Source: Primulina eburnea (Eukaryota; Streptophyta; Magnoliopsida; Lamiales; Gesneriaceae). From it: 64,000 nt of DNA. Shown here piece after piece: positions 22,277 to 35,280 of the stretch (positions within the stretch are counted from its first letter, which is position 1; the number at the start of each line of letters is the position of its first letter). The notes below the pieces were generated by a model. That model was not told where the DNA came from. It saw only the letters and a list, made by a program, of their open reading frames with translations, and did not search any database. The position numbers and the translations under genes are program-made. Location of the stretch: NCBI RefSeq assembly GCF_022965805.1, contig NC_133102.1, forward strand, positions 8,068,885-8,132,884, given 5' to 3'.

Positions 22277-22914
22277 TAGGGGTGGGCATAAAACCAGAAA
22301 AATCGAAAAAACCGACCGAACCGAATTATTCGGTTTAAATTGTTCGGTTTTTCAGTCGTTTATGGTTTTAAAATTTATGAAATTCGGTTTTTCGGTTCGA
22401 TTCGGTTTTCGGTTTTAATCCCCGAAAAAACCGAACCGGTCATATTATTGTTAAGTATAAAGTTTTTATGTATAATGGGTCATATTATTGTTTAGTATAA
22501 GATTTTTATGTATAATGAGCATATTAAGATTTAAGAACTTAGTATCATTAACTCTCAATTTTCAATCCGATCGTTTTTTCTTCTTTCTCACCACTCACCA
22601 GTCGATGTTTTCTTTTCTTTTCTGTATATATTTCTTTAATTTTTTATATAAAAAATTAAGTACCACAAATTAAATGTTTGAAAAATACTATGATATTAGA
22701 TTTAAAGGCATAAAGTGACGTATAATTTTATTCCGTAACAAATTTTAGCTAACCGTATATAACCAGCCGTATAAATCGAACCGAACTACAAAAAAACCGA
22801 ACCGAACCGTAATAAAATGGTTCGATTTTAGACTAGAGATATTCAAAATCGAAAACAGAAAAATCGAACCATTGTAGAGTAAAACCAGACCGAACCGACC
22901 GTTGCCCACCCCTA
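22277..22914. mobile_element. hAT-type MITE with 8-bp target duplication
   Basis: The ends are TAGGGGTGGGCA and TGCCCACCCCTA, a perfect 12-bp inverted repeat. They are flanked by identical 8-bp copies of CATTCCGG (22269-22276 and 22915-22922). The 8-bp duplication and the TAGGGGTG end are typical of the hAT superfamily. Subterminal CGGTTTTTCGGTTCG and CCGAACCGAA motifs are dense at both sides. An internal 40-bp tandem duplication is at 22438-22517. 638 bp with no transposase. Confidence 0.88.
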
Positions 22915-22922
22915 CATTCCGG

Positions 22923-23929
22923 GTGAAAGATAACTTAAAATGTTGGCGAAAAACTAAAGAGAGTGTGTTCAATGTATGAGATTTTATTGACTTTTAATAT
23001 CTCTTGTTGATTTTAAAAGTCTAGATGTATTTAATGAAGACTTTTACATACTCTATATAACTCTAGTGCTATTCAAAATAGTTTTCATAGGGTTTTAAAA
23101 AGTCAAGTGATATTCAACATTGACTTTTAAAAACTCTATAAATGTCTATATGTATTCTAATTTATTTATTAATATAAATATTGAAAAACTATTTCAACTG
23201 AATATGTTATATATGTCAATTAATTATTAGTTCAAAGAAATTAATAAAAAATAGTATGATATAATTAAGTACAAAATTTATAAAATTTTATAATAAAAAA
23301 AACATTTACAAAAATTTATAAAATTCTTGCAAAAAAAAGTCTACATGAATCCACGTAAATATGTGGTATTCTGTAAAAATCAAAAAAACCTATCAAATTC
23401 ATAAAAGTTTATCATTAGAAAAAATCATTAAAAATCATCAAAACTCTGAATAGAACATATCATAATACTAAAATTTGTTTCACCAAAAAAATCATCACCA
23501 TATGTACGTGGTCGTGTACACATGTTGTGTATGTGTGCCACCCGTTTGTAATAATATTGTTTCTGAAAGAATTTTATATAAATATTTTTTGATGCCTAAT
23601 TCATCCATCGATTTTCTTATTTCTTCCCAAATTCGTTTAGACCAAACGTTGACGGGGCCATCGCCTATTCCTTCCAAATCAGTCGTGACATGCCCTCCCA
23701 AAAATTTGTCATCTTCTCGATCGCGTGGAGTGATGTGACACAAATAATTATAATTTTCAAAACATGGATGATGTATATTGATGTTACTTGATTTTGATAA
23801 CATAATATATCAATATTGAAAGTTATGACTATAGATAACCTTTTTTATAATATTTATAATATGGTATCCTATATCATGTACATTTCTCGTATAAAAAACC
23901 AACTCTTTTAGTATATACGGTATTTACAA
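22923..23929. other. AT-rich intergenic DNA, possible MITE 22965-23460
   Basis: The stretch from GTGTTCAATGTATGAGATTTT to CTCTGAATAGAACA has loosely inverted ends (TGTTC..GAACA) and repeated GACTTTTA motifs, suggesting an old MITE. No target duplication is convincing. Nothing coding is supported. Confidence 0.3.
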
Positions 23930-24129
23930 ATGAGTCTCAAGATCTAATTACAATTCATTTGTATCAAAGTATAATCGATGTCTTTATATATGATTTTTAG
24001 CATATGTATATAGATAAAGTAAAATGAAACCATGAAATGTAAATTATATTATAATAAAGACTGTTTATTACAATTAAGTCAATAAATTCCTTAGCAAGTT
24101 GTTGGCTTACAGTGCATCTACTCTAACAT
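23930..24129 (+). mobile_element. Fragment of the solo-LTR family at 13796
   Basis: Runs parallel to about 15605-15800: ATTCATTTGTATCAAAGTATAATC at the start, ACCATGAAAT in the middle, and the same end GCATCTACTCTAACA. It holds only the last 200 bp of the LTR, with visible divergence. Confidence 0.8.
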
Positions 24130-25318
24130 ATGCATCTTCTATGAAGTTATTTACCTCGATTGTCGTATATAAACCATCGTCGAAGGTCCATCGTCCAAAC
24201 CTGTAGCTACTAAAAAACGTCCACTCGATGAACAAAAATAGCAGTATTGGGTTGTTTTTATAATTGGCCGGCCAGTTATGTATTCTGATATATATCCGTA
24301 CGTAGACCAGACATTTGGAATTCAAACATGCATTATTCATGTACGACAAAACTATGGAGCAGTGGTCTTCTAAAGTTAATCTTGCTTAGAATGTTAATAT
24401 TCTTGAATATAAAGATATATAGGAGAATGCCATCGTATAAGTGTTGCTTATCTTGTTTTTTTTGCCTATATTCGGTTGGAAAGTGAGCTTTGACCCAATT
24501 AATCTTTCTGAAAAACAATTCGACAGGACTTCGTCTGATAAATTTTGAATTAACCAGAAAACTGAAATCTACACTATGAATAAAAGATATATTTAGAATA
24601 TTAGTTTGCAATATATAGTGTTGAATAGGTTGTGTCTATGTCCATTTTGGGATATTGTGGAAAGAAACTTGGCATTTGCATTATAAATAAATATAGCCCT
24701 TGGCGGCTTGGTATATATGATTTTTGCGAAGTCATGGCTTGGTTTAAGACTTGAATTATATTGATTTGACTTGAACTTTGAGCATGCTTGAGTTAAATAT
24801 AATATGGATCCCTAAATGGGATATTAAGTAAATTTTTACAGTAATTCTCATGAAAGTGCTACACGAGGGTGACGTGGAAAGAACTAAGCGCGAAATGGAT
24901 GCCACGTGTGCGCCCGTTGTTGCCACGTGGGTTGTATGGAGAGTGGTGTATGCATGAAGGAATATGAAATTAGGGTGGCTCATAATTTTAAAGATTGTAG
25001 CAAATATAAATATACATATTCATTCCTTGCTGCCTAGACTCTTTATACATATATGCCAGAACCATCATATTTATCTAATGTACTCTTTATTGATCGTTTA
25101 GTATTTGATTTGGAAATTGTAGAATCGCTAAGTTTTTAAATTACATAAAGTCTTATGCTTTAACGTAAACATTTCCAAATTATAATCATTACGAAGATAC
25201 AGTGAATGTGCATGTATCTTCAAGATCAATCTTTAGCAGGAGCGACGGGCTGGTATTCTTGAATTTCAATCAATCTTTATGTGATTTTACTGGTTGAGTA
25301 TCAATCTGGATTATGCTA
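24130..25318. other. Intergenic DNA
   Basis: No gene supported. A G-box-like CCACGTG motif occurs twice (24901-24925), which could be a bZIP/bHLH site, with no adjacent promoter identified. Confidence 0.35.
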
Positions 25319-25507
25319 CAGGTACCCGTCAGCTATCTTGTTGATGCTTTCATGGGATTATACTCTGGCTTTTGCGGCTGCCTGCGAAGGCCGGCGAGAG
25401 CCAGGGAAGAAGAACAGGATTATACAAGTTCTGCTTTCCATGGAGGAATTAAGTTGACTTCATTGTTGAATCCTTTTGATTACACCAATGGTGCTGATTC
25501 TGTCTGA
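25319..25507 (+). CDS. Orphan C-terminal exon, unrecognised
   Basis: After a good acceptor (ATTATGCTACAG), an open frame of about 62 codons reads VPVSYLVDAFMGLYSGFCGCLRRPARAREEE and ends LLNPFDYTNGADSV before TGA. Amino-acid use looks coding, and a T-rich stretch after it resembles a 3' UTR. No upstream exon could be found within the preceding kilobase. It may be the last exon of a gene with a long intron or a duplicated fragment. I do not recognise the protein. Confidence 0.3.
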   Translation, partial: QVPVSYLVDAFMGLYSGFCGCLRRPARAREEEQDYTSSAFHGGIKLTSLLNPFDYTNGADSV

Positions 25508-26214
25508 GATTTATCTGTGTTATCTGGTTCATGATTGAACTCAAGCACCCTTGTTAGGTGTAACTTGTATGATATTGGATACTGACATCTTTTGGATAGA
25601 TGATTTGGTTTTGGATAGAATGACTCGATCAAGATATTTTCTTGAATAAGATCAGTCATTGTAAGACTTGTTGCTTTATAGATTATACATCCAATCCTGT
25701 TGAGGTGCTCTTGTAGAATTATGGTAGCTTACTGTTTGGAACTAACTTCACCTGTCGGTCTGGGAAACGCCTTCAAGTGCGAGTCGGCCCTTTCGGCAAG
25801 TAGCTCATAGAGCTAACCGATCAACTTGACCATTTTGTTTCTGGTTGAGTAATCATATAACTAACAAAAATGACTTGAAATGTGCTTTTTGTGGAGTAAC
25901 CATTTTGTTTCTGGTTGAGTAATCATATATCTGAAAGCTTGATAACATATATATATATATATATATGTTATATACTTTTAAAAATTTATTTACAAAGGAT
26001 ATATGCTAATTTGTAGGATAAGATTAATTTTAGATGCATTATCGCAAGCATATGTAATATTTGCGTTGCGAAATTGTAAGAGAGAAAGGAACAGCCAATC
26101 AGAAAGTTACCGGAGAAGAGATGCGTTTTTACACACTGTTTAGGACTTGGGACGAAATAAATTATGAATGCCCATGAAATACAATTTTAAAAGGACCTCA
26201 AATCAACATGATAA
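25508..26214. other. Intergenic DNA with a 30-bp direct repeat
   Basis: ACCATTTTGTTTCTGGTTGA followed by GTAATCATAT occurs at 25829-25858 and 25900-25929. A relatively GC-rich block at 25750-25830 precedes the first copy. A (TA)n run is at 25949-25968. Confidence 0.5.
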
Positions 26215-26735
26215 GTATGGGATATAATCGAATCGAGTCGAATTCTTGAATATTTGAGTTTGGTTCGTTTATAATCGAGCCGAGCTCGATCTTTATTTAA
26301 CGAATATATACATGGCTCACGAACTTATTCAAGCTTTTATCGAACCTAAACAATCTTAATAAATATGAATTATATATTTAAATTTTCATTAAATTAATTA
26401 AAAAAATAAATTATATATTTAAAGAAAAATATATTATTCTTATTAAAATTTGTAAATTTATTATAATAAATAAATTTAATAAATTTTTCTATATATTTCA
26501 TAAATAATATGCAAAATCAATAAATCAAATATCAAAACTAGTATTTTTTCATCTAAAAAATTACTCATGAACTTACCAACGAACATGTTCACGAGCTAAC
26601 GAGTCGAATACTGTAAAGCTTGAGTTTGGTTTGTTTATCTTAACGAGCCTCATTAAACGAGCTCAAACGAGCTTTTATCGAATCGAGTTTCGAATAACTC
26701 ACAAAAATTAAATTTGGTTCGTTTACCTCCTTAAT
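26215..26735 (-). mobile_element. MITE family B, degenerate copy
   Basis: Shares GAACATGTTCACGAGCTAACGAG, CTCATTAAACGAGCTC and an AT-rich centre with 46255-46748, in the opposite orientation. The ends are weakened versions (ATGGGATATAATCGA and TTTACCTCCTTA) of TTAGGGATGTAA. No coding capacity. Confidence 0.7.
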
Positions 26736-27079
26736 GCTAAGGCAATCACATCAAGTATAATAGTACTCAAAGCAGCTTCACCTTCAACGCAGTACTGTTA
26801 GCTATAAAATTATGTATGTCCATTCATTCATATTAACCTTTGTTAAAAGACACACGACTTCAGCATATTCGGTTTCGGGCAGCTAATGTGTGTGTATATA
26901 TATACTATACACATGGTACGCGTTATGTAACCGAGTCGAGTGCTATCTCCAAAGTTCAGTCACTTGCTACTGTTAGTTGTGTCAACAAAACCCATCATCA
27001 CTGGAGCTTTACAACTTCAGTGCATCTTTTAAAGTTTCTGCTCTTTATCAATAATGTCACATATATATATATATAACGG
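26736..27079. other. 3' flank of the RING-protein gene
   Basis: Lies downstream of a minus-strand gene and should hold its 3' UTR. A TA microsatellite at 27060-27074 directly follows the stop codon. No coding signal. Confidence 0.4.
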
Positions 27080-30000
27080 CTATACATCATACACAGGCAA
27101 CCGCTCTTCGATGCGAATTCGACAGCTCGGGCATTTCCTACATTTCTCTGAACAAGTGCTGTATGAAATTAAAGAAAACGTAACTTTCGTGTACAATAAA
27201 AAAACACATAAGATGACCGAATTTTCGGGAATGATTCAGTTAAAGTCGCATTTGGATGTAGGGATTTGGAATGAAAGTATTTCAAATCAATTAAATGAAT
27301 CCACTCAAGTTTGATTAATCTCTAAATCTATGGATTTAAAATTCTTTAGCTGTTATATTGCTAATTTTTTAATCACAGTGATAAATTTCAAATTCTTAAT
27401 CCATGGACATTTAAAATCAAATCCTCCAGAATCCAAATGGAGCCTAAGATTATACTGCAAAATATTCGACTTCGTAGCTTACCTGCATAAAATGCGATGC
27501 CTGCACGGAAGAAGTACAACACTAATCTCTCCTTCGAAGCAGACTCTGCACATAATTTTTTCCTGGCAGCAGCATTAGGACAAGCCATTAAGGTGGTTGT
27601 ACAAAAATTCACTTGTGTCGGGAACCGTAAAAAATTTATACTAAATTTTAACTGTAAATAGCAATATTCACTAAAAGTGAAATGATATGGTTACCCTTCA
27701 CATTATTTTTTATATTCTATCGCGAGGAGTGCGTAAAATAAATCAGTTCACATACCAAAAGCATTAATCATTTCCACAAACATGACTTAGATTGCAACAA
27801 GATTTTTATGAGACGCTCTTTGACCATTGTACATAACACAGAGCAGCTCACATCAAACATATAAAGAGATCTCCCTCGTTATCTAGTAATCTTTCATTAA
27901 TTTTATTTTGCAAAAATTCGGCCACACCTCAAACAATTTAAACTTCCGAATACATAGAGATTCTTGGAGTGAGGATAATTAAAGAACCATATAAGCGACC
28001 ACGGATAACCAAGTGTGTCAAAACCAAAAATAAGGATTGAGATCGTTACATGTTGGAGTTTCTCATACTCCTGCTGGCTGAATTTCGTAATTTGAGTTTG
28101 CTCACCGAGTGCTGCTTGAAGCCTCCAAACCTAAAAACAAACGACGAAAATGGTGATGCATTTTGCAGTACATTCAAGGATAGAAACCAATAAGAAAAAC
28201 CCTGGCTAAGTGTGACCGTGAAACAAAAGATTTGTAATAAAAAAGGTGACATATACCTCCTCCACGAGATCCTTCTTAGGCATTTTCTTCACTATCTCAG
28301 GTGGATAACCACAAAAAGTGTTATAACTGATTCATCAGTAAAAGCAACAATCAGAATGTCAAGTCATCCCATAGAATCCTTTTGTACACCTTCATTGCAT
28401 TGTTCAGACCAAAAAAAGAGAAGAAACTGAAGTGTAACTGTGTAAGAATTAACTCATAATAAAAATGTTCCAACTGTCGAAGTAACCAGTGCAGTTCACA
28501 TAATGTCATAACCTTACTGGGAACACTAAGTTGAGGAAACTATACCAGGTCACTGCGACAAAACCTATAAGTTCATAGCTATTAAGTCGTAGACATGCAA
28601 CCACAGAAGCGGTACAATTTTTAGCAACATAATTAGCATATTACTAATTATTAAAAAACGTTAAATGCCTACATGTATCTGAACCTTTTTAAATTCCCGC
28701 TCGTCCATGAAGATGTCATTTCTCAACAAATTACTATGGTCCAACAAATTTCGCAGAATATAATACAAAATATCATTTTTGAGGTACTCATGTTGTCAAT
28801 ATATGGAGTCTAATAACTGTTAATTTAAGGAAATTTATGGAAACTGGCACATACATTTGTAACCCTAATATGACTTGTATGTATGGGTCACCAGAAAATA
28901 GTTATGAGATCAGACATGTTCCTGTAAAATTCTCTTTATATTATTGGTTTCATTAGATTGGAAATTTGCAGCAGTGGCTGCAAATAGACGTAGCTGTCAC
29001 ATCGAGAGCATGAACCACTATAAATCTTGTGTATTCTTGTGTTTATTTTTCGCCAACTTTTATTGGTTTCGGTTATTTAAACCAGGACCACAATTCCTAA
29101 CAGTTTGATCAAGGATGGATGCTATAGTTAGTTGATTGTTACTCACAGAAGTGAATGCATTTAGTGTGTGCAAATTTTTAGCTGATCCTGTACACAAGAT
29201 GGATGGTCAAGGCAAAAGTATTACCCTGAGATGCCATCATGGAAAAGCCGGACCCGTTCTTCTCTTCTTGTTTGATCAATGGACCACCAACCAAGCAGCC
29301 TGAAGATAAAAATGCACATTAAATTTAGTTGCCACAAGAAACATCCCCAGATGATTTTTAATCTAAAACAACCTACCATCAAATAGTATGTCTATATACA
29401 CTACCTGGAGCCATGGTGCAGGAAACCAAAGCAGTCGCGAACTCTTGCAGAGTACATAAAATACAATCCTCTGCCAGCTTCACTTCGTAATAAAAGAACA
29501 ACTTTTTCCACCAGTCTAGATGTAGCAAATAAGACTCCAGCACCTTGCACTAGCAAAATAGGAGAGAAGAGAACTGGAAGTGGAACATTTCTAGCACTGG
29601 GTGGGGTTCCCTAATTCAAAGCCCCTAGTCATTTAGTTGAAAAAAATCTCAAGCATTACAACTGCTCAAATTACAGTCTGCATAAGCAATAATCAATACC
29701 TCAAGCCACATGCAAAGGAGGACTTGAAAACCAACAATAGGAATTTTCATGATATGGCCACCAATGACTTGCAGACTGCAGATTCTATCCGTTGAATGAT
29801 CCTCAGAGGAGATCATCAAGCCACTGTTCCAATCAAGGTATCTAATACCAGTAGAAGACGAGCTTTCCTCTCTAGTTTGAAAACTTCTATGAATTACTGG
29901 ATTAGACCATTTGTTACAGACAAGAAATGCAAAGCATTCTGCGATCCTATAGAAATACAAATACTCACGCATGTAAGACAATGACAGACAAAAAGAATTA

Positions 30001-33000
30001 TGGAGGAGAAAAAGTTTTTAAATGGAAAAGGTACCCATAATTAATGAACAAATCCCACCAGCCAAAAGGGACATCACCTGCAATGTATAAATATTTTTTT
30101 AAAACAAAAATCATAACCCAGGAAAAAACATTATGGCACGCATGCAGAGCAAAAGCAAGTTTAACTTGATAAAGAACTCAGAGCAATCAACATTCTCTTT
30201 TTTGAGATCCTACCAGAGACTTGTATAACTCAGACAAAACCTGAGAGGAGGAAAGAGAGAGTTCTTTACCACTCAGCTTCAGGAGAGTGAACACAGTTGC
30301 CGCAATAAAGAAAACCATTGAGATTGCAACCCAGAAGTGCTAACCATAGTAAATTGTCATTAGTAATAAATCCTCAAGTTCTTGGTAAACTGAATACAAA
30401 TATAAGCATGATATATAAAAGAAAAAAAACGAACAGATCCTGCAAGAGACCTAAATTCATGAACTGTTTAGCAGAAATAAAAGGTCAAAAGAGGAAATGA
30501 AAACTAAGACTTAAACTAGAGAAACGACGACAAAAAAAGTGCGACCAACACAGCACCACGAAAGAAGTGCAAAAGGTAAAGCCCTCCTTTTGTTCATGGT
30601 ACTTCATAACTGTTTACAAACAATCCATGTTTCTAATCCTTTAGAAATGGACAATTTGAGGGTCTTACGGTCTCATCTCTTTTTATTCCTAACATACCCA
30701 TTTGAACAAAGCACCAAAAGCAAATCAGAACTCTCCATCTGTCCTAAAGAACTTATTCCAAACATCCACTGTGCCACCTGAGGCAGTCCTCGCAATCCAT
30801 GTGAGTACTATGAAATTGGACATACAACTCCACCAGTAACTGGTCCTCATCAGTTCTTTAGACATAACTTGAAAACAACCAACCTTTCCCTCTCCTGCTT
30901 GATTTGAAATCCACATCCAAGGCACCTAGTAGGTGCTCAAACTTCTGGAAAAGCATGCATAACATGCACGCCTCCATACGGGTGCTGTGATACTACTTTT
31001 TTATAGTACTCCACTAGATACAAACGTTTTGTTACACGGAATAATATTTTACTCCGCAAAAACCAACAAAGTAACAAAATTTTTCACCATGTGGACAATC
31101 TTTAAAGCATAACAGATAAGCATGTGGATGCAATAACTCAACTCAAAAGTATAAGACAATCAGTCTGAGACAGTTATACAGAATGCTCTTTTTTTGCAGC
31201 ACGTAGAGTTCCCAGGTGGAAGCTCAATTATCTGTTACGGGTGATGAGAAAGTAGGGAAAACTATAGACGTACAAACCTTACTCCTTCCTAGGGAATATT
31301 TGTTGACATGACAAGAGTCCAATGCATATCTTAATATTTGACAAAAGCATCTACCTTCTAGAAATATGTTATCAGTTAATTTTGATGATTTACCCACATC
31401 GACCACTCTGAAAAGATAAGCACAGGCATGCAATGACAGCGGCATAATCTTAAATCATGTACTAACAACTTAGTCACTTTCTTCACACTATTTAAGGGAA
31501 AAATAAATTTGTTTTATTAGCTAACCCATTCGCTGGCTATGTTTACTCACTGACTGCAAAAAGGATGCATAGAAGCAACAGGTCAACTATTGATTAGTAG
31601 GAATGTTTAAAAGGAACAAAGAATGCAACTGTTCGACTAAGAGCAATAAACTCACAGGAAGTGTCTCCCATATTGCCTCATCACTCATGTTTTCATCATC
31701 TCCAGATAAAGCCTTGCACATTCTGTATCATCAATGCAAAAGGGAAAAAAAAGTAAACTTCTAATACCAATGATAATTCGAAATGAATTATGATCATGTG
31801 TCAAAAAATATGGTATTCTTTTTCAATTTTATGGCAAAACTTCCTAAACAAGGATCATTTACTATAGACACAAGATAGGAACAGAATCCACGTAAAATAA
31901 TTAGAAATGCAATTTTTTTAACCCTTGTATTCATACATTTATAGTGTTCAATAAAATAAAGTAAATAAAATTTGTATTCCCATTGAAACTTTATTCAAAA
32001 TAATCTGTTCCAGCTCCCACATGCTTTATCTACCATATTGATGAAAAATTAAAATCACAGCGCATGAATCTAATTAGTGCTCTTTCTTTCAGATAATTGT
32101 TTCCAGGCTCCAGATCAAATATACTTTGCCTGGCATATTAAGGAAATTATGGCACATAAATCAAATTATTGTTATATATCCCAAAATATGTTTTTTGTTT
32201 TAACCAGGGAACAGCCTGAAAGCCTAGAGCCCTCAAGTTAAAGTTGTACCTAAAATTGTCGACAAGGACAATAACTTCAAAGGCCAACAAAGGAAGAAAG
32301 ACGATTTTCAGATTCACAGCAGCTAAACCATTAACTGCACCAAGGAAACAAGTTAATACTAAAAACATTAACTGCTAAAGAAATTATTAGATCATTGTCT
32401 CAGATATGTGACAAAGAGGACTAAGCGGATTAGAGGCATGTGCACAAATCTTCCTTTTGCTTTCATGAAAATTAACACAATTGCATATTAAAAGGATGGA
32501 GATAATCAATTTATTAGTAAGACTGAGCGTGCTAAAATTCATTAGAGGTTGCATATTAAAAGGATGGAGATAATCAGTTTATAATTAAGACTAAGAACAT
32601 GCTAAAATTCATTAGAGGTTTTGCTTCCTTACCATTTGTACTCTCGAGATATATACAAAGAAGCAGTTCGAAAGCGACGAGTAGTGGCACAGCAACCACC
32701 GCATGGCATGGGGCCCACTATTCACAAGTTTTAAAACAAAACTTAATTAGAAGAAAAAAACAGAATTTAAATTCATCATAATTTTTAGTTAATATTGCAG
32801 AAAAGACGCAACCTCTGCCAATCTAACAAAGTTGTATGATATCATAAATACATTCCTAAAAATCTCATTTGATGTATTGTCATACATGGCGACCATGAGG
32901 AACAGATGGGGCAGGTAGAGAGAATCTCCCTCGAGCAACAACTGCATGAAATAGCCAAAGTGGAAAAAAGATCACCCTGCACACAAATGCCCAAACATGA

Positions 33001-33308
33001 GGGGTTTCTTTGAAGGTTCAGTGTTTTATCTGCTTGGATAAAATTATGCAGAAAGTTAGGTTATGTCACATATAGATGAAGACAATGGTAGAGTTTAGCT
33101 AGATCCAATGGTGAGAATAGTTGCAGATAGATACTCTAATGATACAATAAAGGAATAAGTACGTGAAGAAGAAGTGTAAAAAGAAACCAGACCACCAAGA
33201 GCAGGTAACTACGAGATCAAGCTTCAGAACTAGCAAAAGAGTGAAACTGAAAAGTAATGTGTGTGCGGCCACTTGCTGCAGTGACTTTCCTACTCTTCTC
33301 CAGCTCAT
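27080..33308 (-). CDS. Multi-pass membrane RING-finger protein, TMEM185/Fragile-X-F-associated type, 464 aa
   Basis: Fourteen coding exons, in order: 33308-33193, 32976-32886, 32717-32633, 32334-32250, 31722-31656, 30339-30270, 30077-30035, 29946-29700, 29610-29405, 29299-29225, 28326-28257, 28130-28050, 27562-27483, 27158-27080. All junctions keep frame and total 1395 nt. The ATG at 33306-33308 gives MSWRRVGKSLQQVAAHTLLF. Hydrophobic segments include about 12-30, 40-55, 73-93, 101-122, 149-170 and 280-305. A C3HC4 RING closes the protein: C417, C420, C432, H434, C438, C441, C448, C451. It ends in RLPVYDV. Arabidopsis At1g68820 has this architecture and nearly this length. The RING implies E3 ubiquitin-ligase activity at a membrane, which is inference. 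Exon 1 uses the slightly weak donor GTCTGG. Confidence 0.92.
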
Positions 33309-35067
33309 TTGTAACCCCTGCAATTGTTACACCCTTCAATTGTTACGCACCAGGAACTCATGAGAAAGAGGGAGATTTTCATGAAAATAAAAGCAAAATT
33401 AAAAGGAAAAAGAGAAGGAATAATCATATGTATATATCGTTGTACTGAAATATATCAATAAAGAGTGTTTCATAAGAGTTTGTTTCTCATAGCACGACAG
33501 CATAGAGGAGCTGTACTATGTGATGAAAGTTGTGAGCTTCACAGCACAAGAAAATGAACAATCGTGTCTACATCATAACACTAGTATATATCTATCAAGA
33601 ATATCTCACAAGAGTATGTTTTAGATTACCAAGGCATAGAGAAGCATTATTAAGTCACGCAAATAATAATTTCAGACAAATTCCAGAATAATCGTCTTTA
33701 ACTAAGGAAAGGGATGAAATTGGATGAAGTAGGAAATTTCTTTCCTTCCAAATATCGGCACTTCTTTCCTATCTCCAGTTTTTAGAACAGTGTGTGAGTT
33801 TTCAGGCACTTGAGATGCTTTGCAGCACAATGAATAGAAAAATATAACGCAAGCTATATGCCCTACCAGAAACTAAGAGTTTATTAGACAACATGACTAC
33901 GTTTTGTGCAAGTGATCCACATGAGCACATAAGCTCTCAAGTCTCCACATATGCTTACAGCCTGACAAGAGATTTCTATCCAGAATAAGAGACCTGGTGA
34001 TTTTCTTCACTTTATCATTTGTTGATGACATTACTACTTCATACAATGATGCTACTCTTAACTCCATTTATATCTGTTGTTCATTTCAAATCGTCACTAA
34101 GTCCGCATGACTTAAACAGTTAAACTCCTGTTACCATTTTTTGAGACATGTACTCATGAATCAAAGCATAAGGAGAGCCCACAACAATTCAGCCTGTATA
34201 CTTTCTGATAAGTTTAAGAGATGAATACCGGGACTATTAAGTATTATTTAAATAAAGATAGAAAGAACAACAAATTATACTTTCCAAAAGGAGATATTGT
34301 CTCATGGAAACATAATTGGGAATGTGGTCAATCTGTAAGTGTCATGTAACCCATACCTACGAGGGGCGCCATAGTGCCTAGTTATACGTAACAATTATTA
34401 AAAAATAAAACATGATAATTAAAATGAAAGAAAGCACATTTACAAAATCAACTTAACACTTAGATTTATATTCAAACATTAAAAGTAATTCCATATAAAT
34501 TATTTAAAGAATGTTAAGTTACTTAATCACTAATTCGAAGGATAAAAAGATGTAGACGAAAAATGATGTGATTATCACTCTGAGGTTAGCTGGGCATACT
34601 CATCCTTGAGAGGAAATCTGAAATTAATCCAGTTTTTAAGCCACACACTCCTACACACAACAAACAGCGCGTAATTCATCCCAATCAGTTCACGGATACA
34701 TTTCTTTGAGTATCAATGGTACCTTAGGACTACAGAGCACTGCAATAAAGATGACAAATCGATCCACCACTACCAACAACAAAAAATCTCTAGAAATTCA
34801 TCCCAGTCAGTTCAAAGCAATACATTTCTTTGATATTGGTACTTTAGGACTACAGCACCTGCAATAAAAATTACAAGTTGACCCATCCACTATACGAGAA
34901 GTAAAAAAAAACTCTTTATTTAATTTGAAATTTCCGTTATTTGGAACATGAAAACCCCTCTCCTTCCCGATTCTCTCAAGAAAACGGACAAATAAATGTT
35001 TAAATATTACCTTAAAAAACAAGAGCTAGCCAAAACTTCAGTCTCTGCCGGAAACGGAGCCTCCTAC
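33309..35067 (-). other. Leader intron of the RING-protein gene
   Basis: An acceptor TTGCAG ends at 33318, nine bases before the ATG, and a donor GTAGGAG begins at 35067. This implies a 1.75-kb intron in the 5' UTR. Nothing coding is seen inside; an internal near-repeat pairs 34672-34760 with 34796-34880 (TCCCAATCAGTTCA / TCCCAGTCAGTTCA). Confidence 0.5.
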
Positions 35068-35280
35068 CGGTTACAGAGAAATAGTGAGATACTAATTCCA
35101 GATGGAGCTTTCAATTGTTGCAGATTTGACCTTTTCCTTCCTCTTTGTGAGTAGTTAGCGCATGCAGAGAGAGAGATATGGACCAAGCTTAGGGTTTTCA
35201 GCCACCTTCTTCCATGGCAGAGAAAAAAAGGGCATCGATGTAGACGTAGAGAGTAACTACAGTCGCCTCTGTCTGTCTTA
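35068..35280 (-). other. Probable non-coding first exon of the RING-protein gene
   Basis: On the minus strand this stretch is pyrimidine-rich (CATATCTCTCTCTCTGCATG), lies just downstream of an AT-rich TATA-like region (35325-35345) and ends at the donor ACCG/GTAGGAG. It contains short upstream reading frames, including one of about 26 codons from ATG 35237 and one of five codons from the ATG near 35217. Transcript limits are inferred. Confidence 0.45.

Noticed and set aside
25740..25830. GC-rich block considered as a tRNA or other structured RNA gene
   Set aside because: Does not form a cloverleaf and lacks A and B box sequences; no match to an RNA family I know.
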